DNA of 64,000 nucleotides from an uncultured Prevotella sp. (GTDB taxonomy: Bacteria > Bacteroidota > Bacteroidia > Bacteroidales > Bacteroidaceae), in contig UQFS01000002.1 in the NCBI GenBank assembly GCA_900540375.1, positions 90,614 to 154,613 of the forward strand. The letters are read 5' to 3'. The first letter of the stretch is position 1. Every line of letters begins with the position of its first letter. The translations under genes and the position numbers were made by a program. Shown piece after piece: positions 26,625-34,379 of the stretch. The notes below the pieces were generated by a model that ran no database searches, had not been told where the DNA came from, and saw only the letters and a list, made by a program, of their open reading frames with translations.

Positions 26625-27182
26625 ATGAAAAAGATTCGTTGCCCTAAATGTGGAAATACCATCTTCTTTGATGAGAGTGAGATGGATGAAAACGGAACGT
26701 TTGTGACGTCTTGCCCGGAATGTGGAAAGAAAATCGGGGTCAGATTGAAGACTGCGAAGAAACTTGCTGCTCAGGCACTGCGGTCAAAGGAAGAGGATAG
26801 CATAGCATCTGATTCTGCTGCTGCGTCTATAGATGCCGCCTCTTCAGAAAACTTTGGGAAACTGGTCGTGATAGAGAACCGTTTCCATTATAAGCAGGAG
26901 TTTCCTTTGCGTCTCGGTGATAATGTTATCGGTAGGGTTTCCCGTAGTTCTCATGTCGACTGTGCTATTGCCACGGACGATCCCAGCATGGATATGACGC
27001 ATTGTGTCGTGAATGTGTCGCATGACCGCAATGGCCGACTCAAGTATGTGCTTCGTGATGGCCCAAGCAATACCGGTACCTTTGTGGGAAATGAGTTGTT
27101 AGACGATCATGAGCGTAGGGTGATAGAAGATGGTACGTTGTTTACCCTTGGCGCCACCTCCATCATCTTGTCATTGGAATAA
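26625..27182 (+). CDS. Zinc-ribbon and FHA-domain protein
   Basis: A 185-residue cytoplasmic protein. Residues 1-40 form a zinc ribbon with two CxxC pairs (IRCPKCGNTIFF and TSCPECGKKIGV). After a Ser/Ala-rich linker, residues about 85-185 form an FHA domain (LRLGDNVIGRVSRSSHVDCA, SNTGTFVGN, DGTLFTLGATSIIL), which binds phosphothreonine peptides. No kinase gene is adjacent. It is 14 bases downstream of the HU/SPOR gene, so both are likely co-expressed; a bidirectional terminator follows. Confidence 0.85.
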   Translation: MKKIRCPKCGNTIFFDESEMDENGTFVTSCPECGKKIGVRLKTAKKLAAQALRSKEEDSIASDSAAASIDAASSENFGKLVVIENRFHYKQEFPLRLGDNVIGRVSRSSHVDCAIATDDPSMDMTHCVVNVSHDRNGRLKYVLRDGPSNTGTFVGNELLDDHERRVIEDGTLFTLGATSIILSLE

Positions 27183-27234
27183 AATCAATTGTGAAATACA
27201 GCAGATCCAAACAACAATGTGGTCTTGGATCTCA

Positions 27235-27280
27235 GAAAAAAAAAGCAGCGCTCCCTGATGTCAGAGAGCGCTGCTTTGCT
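27235..27280. terminator. Bidirectional terminator between the FHA and DUF1573 genes
   Basis: A 12-bp perfect stem, AAAGCAGCGCTC / GAGCGCTGCTTT, around a 12-base loop, with an A run on the left giving a T run on the minus strand. It serves the two convergent genes. Confidence 0.88.
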
Positions 27281-27286
27281 ATTTAT

Positions 27287-27679
27287 TCACTTGTCGTTTG
27301 CTTCTTTCATCTCACCTTCGATGTAGAGTCTTGTCATCTCCGGTACACCGTTCGTGCGGACGGTGATGGCCTTTTTGAAATGGCCGGGGAACTTGCCCTT
27401 GCCGTTATAAGTCACCGTGATCACGCCTTTCTCTCCCGGTTTGATTGGTGCCTTGGTGTAGGAAGGAACCGTGCAACCGCAGCTGGCCAAGGCCTGGTTG
27501 ATGACCAGAGGCTTATCGCCGACGTTGGTGAAGGTGAAGGTGCATTTCTGTACGGGCTGGCTCTCGGAGAAAGTTCCAAAGTTATAAGTAACCTTGTCAA
27601 ACTTGATCTGAGCCTGCGCAAAGGCCTGTCCTATGCAACAGAACAGGAGCATGGCGAACAATAATACTTTCTTTTTCAT
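27287..27679 (-). CDS. DUF1573 domain exported protein
   Basis: A 130-residue secreted protein with a clear signal peptide (MKKKVLLFAMLLFCCIGQAF, cleavage after AFAQ). The mature part is one immunoglobulin-like DUF1573 domain: ITFDKVTYNFGTF-like KFDKVTYNFGTFSESQPVQK, FTNVGDKPLVI, ASCGCTVPSY, VTYNGKGKFPGHF. This ASH/Hydin-like family is abundant in Bacteroidetes; function unknown. It converges with the FHA gene. Confidence 0.9.
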   Translation of the reverse strand: MKKKVLLFAMLLFCCIGQAFAQAQIKFDKVTYNFGTFSESQPVQKCTFTFTNVGDKPLVINQALASCGCTVPSYTKAPIKPGEKGVITVTYNGKGKFPGHFKKAITVRTNGVPEMTRLYIEGEMKEANDK

Positions 27680-27802
27680 CTTATGAGACTCTTTCTTGTT
27701 TTCTATCTGTTATACTCCTATTATATTTATAAGGAGTGCATTTTTTCTTATTGGTTTGTTGATCAGCGGGCATCACATCCCACCTACATTATTTAAGACT
27801 TA

Positions 27803-27810
27803 CAAAAATA
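27803..27810 (-). promoter_or_regulatory. -7 box, probably for the DUF1573 gene
   Basis: TATTTTTG on the minus strand, 124 bases before the start codon. The long leader contains a short inverted repeat, ACTCCT at 27714 with AGGAGT near 27731. Confidence 0.45.
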
Positions 27811-27917
27811 GAAAATGTTTCTGACAGACGCTTCTTTTTGTTATACATTTAACAGAATTAAGCGATTATTAAAACTAAGTTAGGACAAAAATAGTTGTTT
27901 ATCTCAATAAATCCACG

Positions 27918-27925
27918 TATATTTG
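27918..27925 (+). promoter_or_regulatory. -7 box for the anion transporter gene
   Basis: TATATTTG, perfect TAnnTTTG, 50 bases before the ATG at 27975, with a weak TTGT about 20 bases upstream. Confidence 0.6.
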
Positions 27926-27974
27926 CAGCAATTATACCTCAAACCTATAAGTATTCATCTAAAAACATTTAGTT

Positions 27975-29444
27975 ATGACGAAGGAAACGGAACAAAATGT
28001 CGTTACTGGTCACTTAGACAAGAAAAAGCTGGTTTGGTTCTTGATCACTGCACTGGTAACGCTGATTATTTGGAATTTGCCAAGCGCCTGCTTTGGTATT
28101 GCCGGGCTTACTGTGGTACAACAGAGAGTGATTGCCATCTTTGTGATGGCCGTGATGTTGTGGATTACAGAGGCGATACCCGCGTGGGCGACGTCCATCG
28201 CAATCATCTTTGTACTATTGTTCTGTGTGAGCAATTCCTCGTTCAATTTCTTGCAAGGCAACGAAGGACAGTATGGTCAGCTGTTGGACTCGGTGGGTAT
28301 CATGGCCTGCTTTGCCGACCCTACGATCATCCTCTTCCTCGGTGGTTTCATCCTTGCCATTGCCGCTACAAAGTCGGGCCTTGACGTGTGGATGGCAAAG
28401 ACGCTCATCAAGCCGTTTGGCAAGAAGAGTGAGAATGTTCTCTTAGGCTTCCTGCTCATCACCGGCGTCTTTTCCATGTTCATCTCCAACACGGCAACGG
28501 CCGCTATGATGCTGACGTTCCTCACTCCTGTTTTCAAGGCTCTGCCCGCCAATGGAAAGGGGCGCATCGCCTTGACTATGTCGATACCTATCGGTGCCAA
28601 CCTTGGTGGTATGGGCACGCCGATCGGCACACCTCCCAACGCCTTCGCCTATAAAGTGCTCAATGATCCTGCTGGACTCAACATGCAGATCAGTTTCGGA
28701 CAGTGGATGCTGATCATGGTTCCTTTGGTACTTGTGCTGCTGTTCATCGCGTGGATCGTACTGAAGAAGTTCTTCCCCTTCACTCAGAAGACGATCGAGT
28801 TGAATATTCAAGGTGATATGAGCCGCAACTGGCGCACCGCTGTTGTCGGCATCACGTTTGTCGTGACCATCCTGCTGTGGGTCATGGGTAAGTATGTCGG
28901 CGTGAACTCCAACACGGTGGCTATGTTGCCAATAGCCATCTTTGCCATTACGGGTGTGATCACAGCCAAGGACTTGCAGAAGATCGATTGGGGTGTTATC
29001 TGGATGGTGGCCGGCGGATTCGCCCTCGGACTGGCGCTCAACGGCACGGGATTGGCAAAGGTGGCTATCCAGGCAATACCGTTCGGTGCATGGAGCCCTA
29101 TCGTGATCCTGATTATTGCCGGTTTGGTCTGCTACTTCCTTTCCAACTTCATCTCCAACACGGCAACGGCAGCTCTGATGATTCCTATCCTTACGGTCGT
29201 CTGTGAGGGTATGGGTGAGAAGCTGAGTGTCATCGGTGGTACATCCACCATGCTGATTGGTATTGCTGTGGCAGCATCGGCCGCTATGACCTTGCCAATC
29301 TCCACACCTCCAAATGCGATCGCTTACTCTACTGGCTTGATCGATCAGAAGGATATGGCCAAGACGGGTATCGTCATCGGTTTCCTGACGCTGATCATCG
29401 GTTTTGCCCTCCTCATCGTTGTGGGTAAGGCAGGCATATTCTGA
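27975..29444 (+). CDS. DASS/SLC13-family sodium:dicarboxylate (or sulfate) symporter
   Basis: A 489-residue inner-membrane transporter with roughly 11-12 membrane segments. It has the two inverted repeats of the DASS fold, each with an SNTATAAMM-type helical hairpin (FISNTATAAMMLTF near 175 and NFISNTATAALMIPI near 395) that binds sodium and carboxylate, and two PxGTPPNAxAY-like loops (GTPIGTPPNAFAYK and LPISTPPNAIAYS). Likely substrates are succinate, malate or fumarate, but sulfate cannot be excluded. It is a single gene with a promoter upstream and a modest hairpin downstream; the Crp/Fnr gene follows. Confidence 0.9.
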   Translation: MTKETEQNVVTGHLDKKKLVWFLITALVTLIIWNLPSACFGIAGLTVVQQRVIAIFVMAVMLWITEAIPAWATSIAIIFVLLFCVSNSSFNFLQGNEGQYGQLLDSVGIMACFADPTIILFLGGFILAIAATKSGLDVWMAKTLIKPFGKKSENVLLGFLLITGVFSMFISNTATAAMMLTFLTPVFKALPANGKGRIALTMSIPIGANLGGMGTPIGTPPNAFAYKVLNDPAGLNMQISFGQWMLIMVPLVLVLLFIAWIVLKKFFPFTQKTIELNIQGDMSRNWRTAVVGITFVVTILLWVMGKYVGVNSNTVAMLPIAIFAITGVITAKDLQKIDWGVIWMVAGGFALGLALNGTGLAKVAIQAIPFGAWSPIVILIIAGLVCYFLSNFISNTATAALMIPILTVVCEGMGEKLSVIGGTSTMLIGIAVAASAAMTLPISTPPNAIAYSTGLIDQKDMAKTGIVIGFLTLIIGFALLIVVGKAGIF

Positions 29445-29472
29445 TATAGCGTATCGGTTGACAATAAATCCA

Positions 29473-29512
29473 TTTCGGGACACTCTTTCGGGGTGCCCTG
29501 AATTGTTTTTGC
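29473..29512 (+). terminator. Possible terminator of the anion transporter gene
   Basis: GGGaCAC and GTGCCC pair around a loop containing CTTTCGGG, with one bulged base, followed after a few bases by TTTTT. The stem is imperfect. Confidence 0.5.
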
Positions 29513-29625
29513 TTTGTGCCGGCGCGATAATGTCCCCTTATATATAATAAGGAGTCTGCCCGTTCGTTATTATTTATATAGGCGTCGATGAAAAGGAGAC
29601 GCGGTGATTATTAATCAATCCTGAC

Positions 29626-30297
29626 ATGTTAGACAGTAAACAGATAAAGACCCTTCAGCAGTGTAAGTTGTTCGCAGGTCTCTCCGAGACAGAGATCCTG
29701 GAGTTCTTCAACGACATCAGTTACAAGCTCGTAGCTTTCAGCAAGAACGAGATCTATTCGCTTGCCGGTATGCCTTACCGGCATGTAGACATCGTATTGG
29801 CTGGTACGATGGTGTGCCGGATGTCTTCTGTAGGCGGAAAGCAGATAGAGGTGAGCCGCCTTCGGGCAGGGCATCTCATTGCGCCGGCCTTTATCTTCTC
29901 TGCCAACAATCTCATGCCTGTGAGCGTGGAGACCGTGGAACCCTGCTCGATACTCCGCATCGACAAGATGGACTTTGTAAGGGCGATCGATGAAAACAGC
30001 CGGCTGTGTATGAACTTCATCCGTACACTATCCGACATCAGCGTGTTTCTGACGCATAAGATCAACGTGCTCTCGCTGATGACGGTCAGGGAGAAGGTGG
30101 GGTATCTGTTGGTTAAGAGGGCGAAAGAGCAAAACTCCCGTGTCATCCATCTCTATCGCAGTCGTCAACAGATCGCTGACAGTTTCGGCATCCAGAAGTT
30201 CTCTCTGCAGCGCGTGCTGGCTAATTTCGAGAAAGAGGGTGCTATAGAAATCGATGGGCGGAGCGTCAAGATATTGGACAGCAACAAGCTGAAGTGA
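29626..30297 (+). CDS. Crp/Fnr-family transcriptional regulator
   Basis: A 223-residue regulator: cyclic-nucleotide-binding-like beta barrel (about 10-130; VDIVLAGTMVCRMSSVGGKQ), a long dimerisation helix, and a C-terminal winged helix (RSRQQIADSFGIQKFSLQRV, about 168-187). There is no cysteine set for an iron-sulfur cluster like that of FNR, and key cAMP contacts of CRP are not obvious, so the ligand is unknown. The 180-base gap upstream holds an AT-rich near-palindrome (about 29551-29565). It may control the adjacent transporter; that is inference. Confidence 0.88.
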   Translation: MLDSKQIKTLQQCKLFAGLSETEILEFFNDISYKLVAFSKNEIYSLAGMPYRHVDIVLAGTMVCRMSSVGGKQIEVSRLRAGHLIAPAFIFSANNLMPVSVETVEPCSILRIDKMDFVRAIDENSRLCMNFIRTLSDISVFLTHKINVLSLMTVREKVGYLLVKRAKEQNSRVIHLYRSRQQIADSFGIQKFSLQRVLANFEKEGAIEIDGRSVKILDSNKLK

Positions 30298-30362
30298 TCG
30301 CTTTAACTTTATTTGTTCGTAAAAGGGCACAATTGTTACCTATCATATTTGAGAAACAGTGC

Positions 30363-30370
30363 TACCTTTG
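30363..30370 (+). promoter_or_regulatory. -7 box for the DUF488 gene
   Basis: TACCTTTG, perfect TAnnTTTG, 23 bases before the ATG at 30394. Confidence 0.6.
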
Positions 30371-30393
30371 CGGCGTTAAATATCAGATTGATC

Positions 30394-30756
30394 ATGGGTG
30401 AATTAAAAGTCAAAAGAGTTTATCTGCCTGCAGAAAAGCAGGATGGCTATCGGGTGCTGATCGACAGATTGTGGCCGCGTGGCATCTCTAAGGATAAAGC
30501 CAACATCGACGAGTGGGACAAACAGTTCGCGCCGTCTACTGAACTGAGAAAGTGGTTTGGACATCAGCCCGAGCTTTTCCCTGCTTTCACGGAAAAGTAT
30601 ATCGACGAGCTCGATCATAACGCTGATGCCCAAAGCTTTGTGGAGAGATGCAAGACGCTCTTGTCGCAAGGCAATGTGACGCTGCTCTTCGGTGCAAAAG
30701 ATGAAACGCACAACCAAGCTGTGGTCCTGAAAAAGTGGATGGAGACGAAGTTATAG
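30394..30756 (+). CDS. DUF488 family protein (YeaO-like)
   Basis: A 120-residue cytoplasmic protein: VKRVYLPAEKQDGYRVLIDR, then LWPRGISKDKANIDEWDKQF, FGHQPELFPAFTEKYIDEL and VTLLFGAKDETHNQAVVL. This is the compact DUF488/YeaO family, of unknown function and common in bacteria. The ATG at 30394 lies downstream of the -7 box; the longer frame from 30313 would start upstream of it. Single gene, followed by tRNA-Ser. Confidence 0.88.
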   Translation: MGELKVKRVYLPAEKQDGYRVLIDRLWPRGISKDKANIDEWDKQFAPSTELRKWFGHQPELFPAFTEKYIDELDHNADAQSFVERCKTLLSQGNVTLLFGAKDETHNQAVVLKKWMETKL

Positions 30757-30811
30757 TGTTAATTTATTAAAATTGTCAAAGAAAGATAATCGTCCTTAAC
30801 CATCTTTTTAT

Positions 30812-30819
30812 TACCTTTG
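30812..30819 (+). promoter_or_regulatory. -7 box for tRNA-Ser
   Basis: TACCTTTG, ending 11 bases before the first base of the tRNA. Confidence 0.6.
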
Positions 30820-30830
30820 TAACCGCAATT

Positions 30831-30921
30831 GGAAGATTGGCAGAGTGACCGAATGCGCTGGACTCGAAATCCGGTATACCCCTTTCGGGTATCGGGGGTT
30901 TGAATCCCTCATCTTCCGCCA
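30831..30921 (+). tRNA. tRNA-Ser (anticodon CGA)
   Basis: Acceptor stem GGAAGAT pairs with ATCTTCC (30911-30917), followed by discriminator G and an encoded CCA at 30919-30921. The anticodon loop is CTCGAAA, flanked by GGA/TCC, so the anticodon is CGA, reading UCG serine. A long variable arm (near TACCCCTTTCGGGTA) and the T loop TTTGAATCC confirm a class II serine tRNA. Its own promoter and terminator flank it. Confidence 0.96.
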
Positions 30922-30927
30922 AGCATA

Positions 30928-30962
30928 AAAGGAGAAGCTCATCACGGGCTTCTCTTTTTTGT
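30928..30962 (+). terminator. Terminator of tRNA-Ser
   Basis: GAGAAGC / GCTTCTC stem (30932-30938 with 30948-30954) around a nine-base loop, then six T. Confidence 0.85.
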
Positions 30963-31172
30963 TCAGGGGCATTATTTATTATAGATTCATTATATAACAA
31001 AAATTATTCATTACACGGCATGTTGTCAGTCTTATCGTGCTGACGATGCCTTATAGGGAATATAGAAAAGAATGGAGTTCTTCAATTGTACTACGTTTAT
31101 ATTGACAAAAGTATGTTCGTCTGAACTTGTAATCTAGAGAAGCGAAAAAGGGACTTTTGATTTTTCGGACTC
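30963..31172. other. AT-rich intergenic stretch without a recognisable gene
   Basis: No supported open frame, RNA or promoter. It lies between the tRNA terminator and the first copy of the 303-bp intergenic element. Confidence 0.5.
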
Positions 31173-31476
31173 ATTTTTGCCTTGTCTCTTGATCAAAAAG
31201 GCTTTTTCTTGTTATCATCTCGGTACTTTGACATGGTCATCTCGGTAGTTTTACACTGTCATCTCGGTAGTTTCATCGTATCAAAAAGCCTTGCTGACCG
31301 ATAAATTCTCTAGAGAATTGTGTGTCATCAAGGCCTTTTGATAGTTGAAGGAAAGAATTGCTTTTATAACGTGTTGATTATCAGACGGCTATAAAAATGC
31401 ACGAATTTTCGCGAAAATCAGAACGAGACAGGTCTTCGTCGAAAAGAATCGATTCTCATGGGCGGAAAAGTGTCAG
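31173..31476 (-). repeat. Intergenic palindromic element, copy 1 (minus orientation)
   Basis: About 304 bp, homologous to the copy at 56705-57007 in reverse orientation. Read on the minus strand it has CTGACA (31476), AGAATCGATTCT (31456-31445), TTTTCGCGAAAA (31417-31406) and the 16-bp palindrome AATTCTCTAGAGAATT (31319-31304). The starts of these blocks are 20, 39 and 98 bases apart, exactly as in copy 2. Then come three 22-bp units starting at plus-strand 31215, 31237 and 31259 (TCATCTCGGTA core) enclosed by AAGGCTTTTT (31198) and AAAAAGCCTT (31283). No open reading frame. Function unknown. Confidence 0.85.
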
Positions 31477-31735
31477 TTTCTAAGACAAGTAGACTGATCG
31501 TGTAGACTGGGCGCTGATGTTGAAGACAGAAAGACATAAAGGACATATTCTTTCCATGTCGCTATTTAGACAGAAAGATAAGGAAGCTGTCACGAAAGAC
31601 GGCTTATTAACAAAAATTTGTCTCAAACCGTAAGGCCTGTGAGACATTTATCGTACTAATAGAAGAATTTTAAGGCGACATACAGACAATAAAGTATTTG
31701 ATACGTGTTGAAAAGAGGACAAAGATCAAAAAACA
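31477..31735. other. Intergenic stretch between element copy 1 and the GH5 promoter
   Basis: I see no gene or convincing structure here. It may include distal regulatory sequence for the GH5 gene. Confidence 0.4.
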
Positions 31736-31743
31736 TATTTTTG
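31736..31743 (+). promoter_or_regulatory. -7 box for the GH5 gene
   Basis: TATTTTTG, perfect TAnnTTTG, 61 bases before the ATG. Confidence 0.6.
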
Positions 31744-31804
31744 CAAGCGAGCAAATCAAATCCTTTATATCATTTTTATTCAATCGTTTTATTCAATCTT
31801 TTGT

Positions 31805-34285
31805 ATGAAACACTTTCTATTATCCCTGACCATGGCAGTGATGTCGATGGGAGCGTTTGCCCAGTTTGGAGTGGTGGCACCACTCCACGTCAGTGGCAAG
31901 CAACTGGTCGACCAAGGAGGACACGCCGTTGTTCTTCATGGAGTGATGGACACACCTAATCCCTATTTCAATCGTTATCGATGGGGATCAGCCTGCAACG
32001 ACGGCACGGTGGCTTCGTGTATCAACTACTTCGACAAGGTCTTCGGGGCTCTTCAAAATCCGGCGAAGGGTACGTACTGCAACATTTTCCGACTGCATCT
32101 CGACCCTTGTTGGACCAACAATGGCCATGCAAGCAGCGAAGCCGACATCTCGCAGTTCAGTGCCGATCGTCTGCGCAAGTATCTGCAGACGCTCTACTGG
32201 CCTATTGCTCAGAAAGCTTTGAACCACGGACTTTACGTCGTCGTGCGTCCGCCGGGGGTATGCCCGAAGGATCTGAAGGTGGGGGACGCCTATCAGCAAT
32301 ACCTCAAGACGGTATGGAGTATCGTGTCAAGCAATGCCAACTTCAAGAATAATTCGGGAATGGTGTCGCTGGAATTGGCCAACGAGCCGGTGCATGTCTA
32401 TAACCAATACGGACAAACATCATCTGCTGCCTTACACGACTATTTCCAGCCGATTGTCAACATCATCCGGCAAAACGGATTCAAAGGCGTGATATGGATC
32501 CCTGGTACCGGCTACCAGAGCCAATATCAAGACTACGCCTCACATCCCATCACCGACAGCAACTTTGGTTATGCTGTCCATGTCTATCCGGGATGGTATG
32601 GCGCCAGTGATAAGAGCTACGACCATAACACCTTCATCAGCAACTTTCAAAAGCAGGTGCCTGTGGTCACTTCCAAGCCTATCCTTGTCTCGGAGATAGA
32701 CTGGAGTCCGGAGAAAGCTGGAGCTGGAAAATACAATGAGTTTGGGCAATGGGTGGCCAGCAACTATGGCACTTGGGGCACCGCGTCGACAAGCAAATGG
32801 GGAAATGCATGGAAGGCTGTGATGGATCACTTTGGAAATATCAGCATGACGCTGAGCTCAAACGAAGACTATGTCGACATTGACGCGTTCTTGAAGGATG
32901 GTACCATCAAGGCTAATTTCAATGAAAACGTTGAGTGCTGCGCCAAGGCATGTTTTTATTGGTATTATGAGTATTCCAAAAAGAACTATGCCCATAAGAG
33001 TGAGTCTTCCTCGTCTTCGTCATCAACGGGTAACACCTCTGGCTCTTCCTCTACCACAACCGGTGACAATCTTGTCAAGGCATGGGGCAACGTCAATGAT
33101 GTTATCCCCGCTGGGTGGACAGCCGCGGACAACGGGAGCCAAAGACAAACGGGTAGTCAGAGCAGTGGCCCGAGAGTGATGCAATTCTATCAAGGTGGCG
33201 ACATGACTACAGCCTTCTATGTGCGCGAGATCAGTCCCGACAAGACAGGATATATCGAATATGGCGGACAAAGCGGATATACGCTGCCACTTGTCTTTGG
33301 TGAATATCAGCTTAGTTGCAACATCGCTGCATGGAAAGGCAGTCCTTATGTGAAGGTGGAGGTGTTTGATCCTACCAGTGCAGTGGCGGCCTCTGCCATC
33401 GTCAAGGCCAACGGCAGCGTTAATGGCACAAGAAGTACTGCTATCTCAGGCAGCACGAGGGTCAACCTCTCGTTCTATTCCATGATCAAAGGCAACTACA
33501 AACTGCGCTTCACGCCGGTTGCTGACGCAAAAGGCAATGGCGGGAATTGGGAGGAAGTACTGGTCGGCAATGTAGGACTTTATTATAAAGGAAATCCACT
33601 GGCCTTCCAGGATGCCAATACAGTACCGGAAGGCTGGAATATTTTCGACGCAGGTCAAAAGGTTTCTGCTGGTGCTGCTGCATCGGGGCCGCGCATCTTC
33701 CAGTTCAGCCAAGGCGGTTATCTGCCGACAGGACTTTACATTCGTCAGAGCGATGCTTCGAAGACAGCTTATGCTGAGGTGGGCACTGTCAATGGTTATG
33801 GACTTTCACTCAAGAAGGGTAACTACAATCTCAGCTACTACGCCATCGGATGGGCAGGAAATCCCTATGTGAAGTGTGAGGTCTTTGACGAGATCAATAA
33901 TTGTCTGGGCTCGCAAATCATACGATGCGGCAACAATGTTGGCAAGAGTCTGAACACAAATACCTATGGAGCCAGCTATGGCGTTGTCAACTTCTATGCC
34001 AACCACACTGGTTACTACCATTTCCGCTGGACACCCGTGGCAGACGCCAATGGAAATAGCGGCACATGGCTGGAGGTGGTCTTCGGACATATCAAGATAC
34101 AGCAGGGATCGGCCAACGCCAAGAGTATGGCCATCGGTTTCAATGACGGCGTGGCGACAGCCATCGACAATGCTGTAGAAATCAGTGAAAAGCAAGATGT
34201 ATGGTTCAACTTGCAAGGACAGCGAGTGGCTAAACCTTCACGTGGAATATACATTCATAACGGAAAGAAAGTCGTTTGCCGCTGA
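31805..34285 (+). CDS. Secreted glycoside hydrolase family 5 enzyme with two tandem C-terminal modules
   Basis: An 826-residue exported enzyme. Signal peptide MKHFLLSLTMAVMSMGAFAQ; GH5 TIM barrel about 21-395 with acid/base Glu194 in LANEPVHV and nucleophile Glu297 in VSEIDWSP; Ser/Thr-rich linker about 400-422; two homologous beta-sandwich-like modules (about 423-595 and 597-770; compare SGPRVMQFYQGGDM with SGPRIFQFSQGGYL), probably carbohydrate-binding; and a C-terminal tail with VWFNLQGQRVAKPSRGIYI, a pattern seen at the ends of many Prevotella secreted proteins. Likely a beta-glucanase, mannanase or cellulase; substrate cannot be fixed from sequence. It converges with a pectin-degrading gene. 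Confidence 0.88.
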   Translation: MKHFLLSLTMAVMSMGAFAQFGVVAPLHVSGKQLVDQGGHAVVLHGVMDTPNPYFNRYRWGSACNDGTVASCINYFDKVFGALQNPAKGTYCNIFRLHLDPCWTNNGHASSEADISQFSADRLRKYLQTLYWPIAQKALNHGLYVVVRPPGVCPKDLKVGDAYQQYLKTVWSIVSSNANFKNNSGMVSLELANEPVHVYNQYGQTSSAALHDYFQPIVNIIRQNGFKGVIWIPGTGYQSQYQDYASHPITDSNFGYAVHVYPGWYGASDKSYDHNTFISNFQKQVPVVTSKPILVSEIDWSPEKAGAGKYNEFGQWVASNYGTWGTASTSKWGNAWKAVMDHFGNISMTLSSNEDYVDIDAFLKDGTIKANFNENVECCAKACFYWYYEYSKKNYAHKSESSSSSSSTGNTSGSSSTTTGDNLVKAWGNVNDVIPAGWTAADNGSQRQTGSQSSGPRVMQFYQGGDMTTAFYVREISPDKTGYIEYGGQSGYTLPLVFGEYQLSCNIAAWKGSPYVKVEVFDPTSAVAASAIVKANGSVNGTRSTAISGSTRVNLSFYSMIKGNYKLRFTPVADAKGNGGNWEEVLVGNVGLYYKGNPLAFQDANTVPEGWNIFDAGQKVSAGAAASGPRIFQFSQGGYLPTGLYIRQSDASKTAYAEVGTVNGYGLSLKKGNYNLSYYAIGWAGNPYVKCEVFDEINNCLGSQIIRCGNNVGKSLNTNTYGASYGVVNFYANHTGYYHFRWTPVADANGNSGTWLEVVFGHIKIQQGSANAKSMAIGFNDGVATAIDNAVEISEKQDVWFNLQGQRVAKPSRGIYIHNGKKVVCR

Positions 34286-34313
34286 CAACGGGAATTCATG
34301 CTTGTAGTCGCAT

Positions 34314-34347
34314 AAAAAATCTCCGGCACGGCTCAGTGTCGGGGATT
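34314..34347 (-). terminator. Terminator of the pectate lyase-pectinesterase gene
   Basis: On the minus strand AAATCCCCGACAC, a loop, GTGCCGGAGATTT (with G-U pairs) and TTTTTT. It lies between the two convergent CAZyme genes. Confidence 0.75.
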
Positions 34348-34379
34348 TGTGTAAGTATTTTGCGATAGGCGGTCCAATA

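Noticed and set aside
28443..29483. 346-codon minus-strand frame opposite the anion transporter
   Set aside because: Highly charged, His/Asp-rich composition typical of an antisense shadow of membrane-protein codons.
30776..31000. 74-codon minus-strand frame over tRNA-Ser
   Set aside because: It is wholly explained by the tRNA gene and its terminator.
31190..31292. Short CRISPR-like array in element copy 1
   Set aside because: The 22-bp units follow each other without separate spacers and are not related to the real CRISPR repeat.
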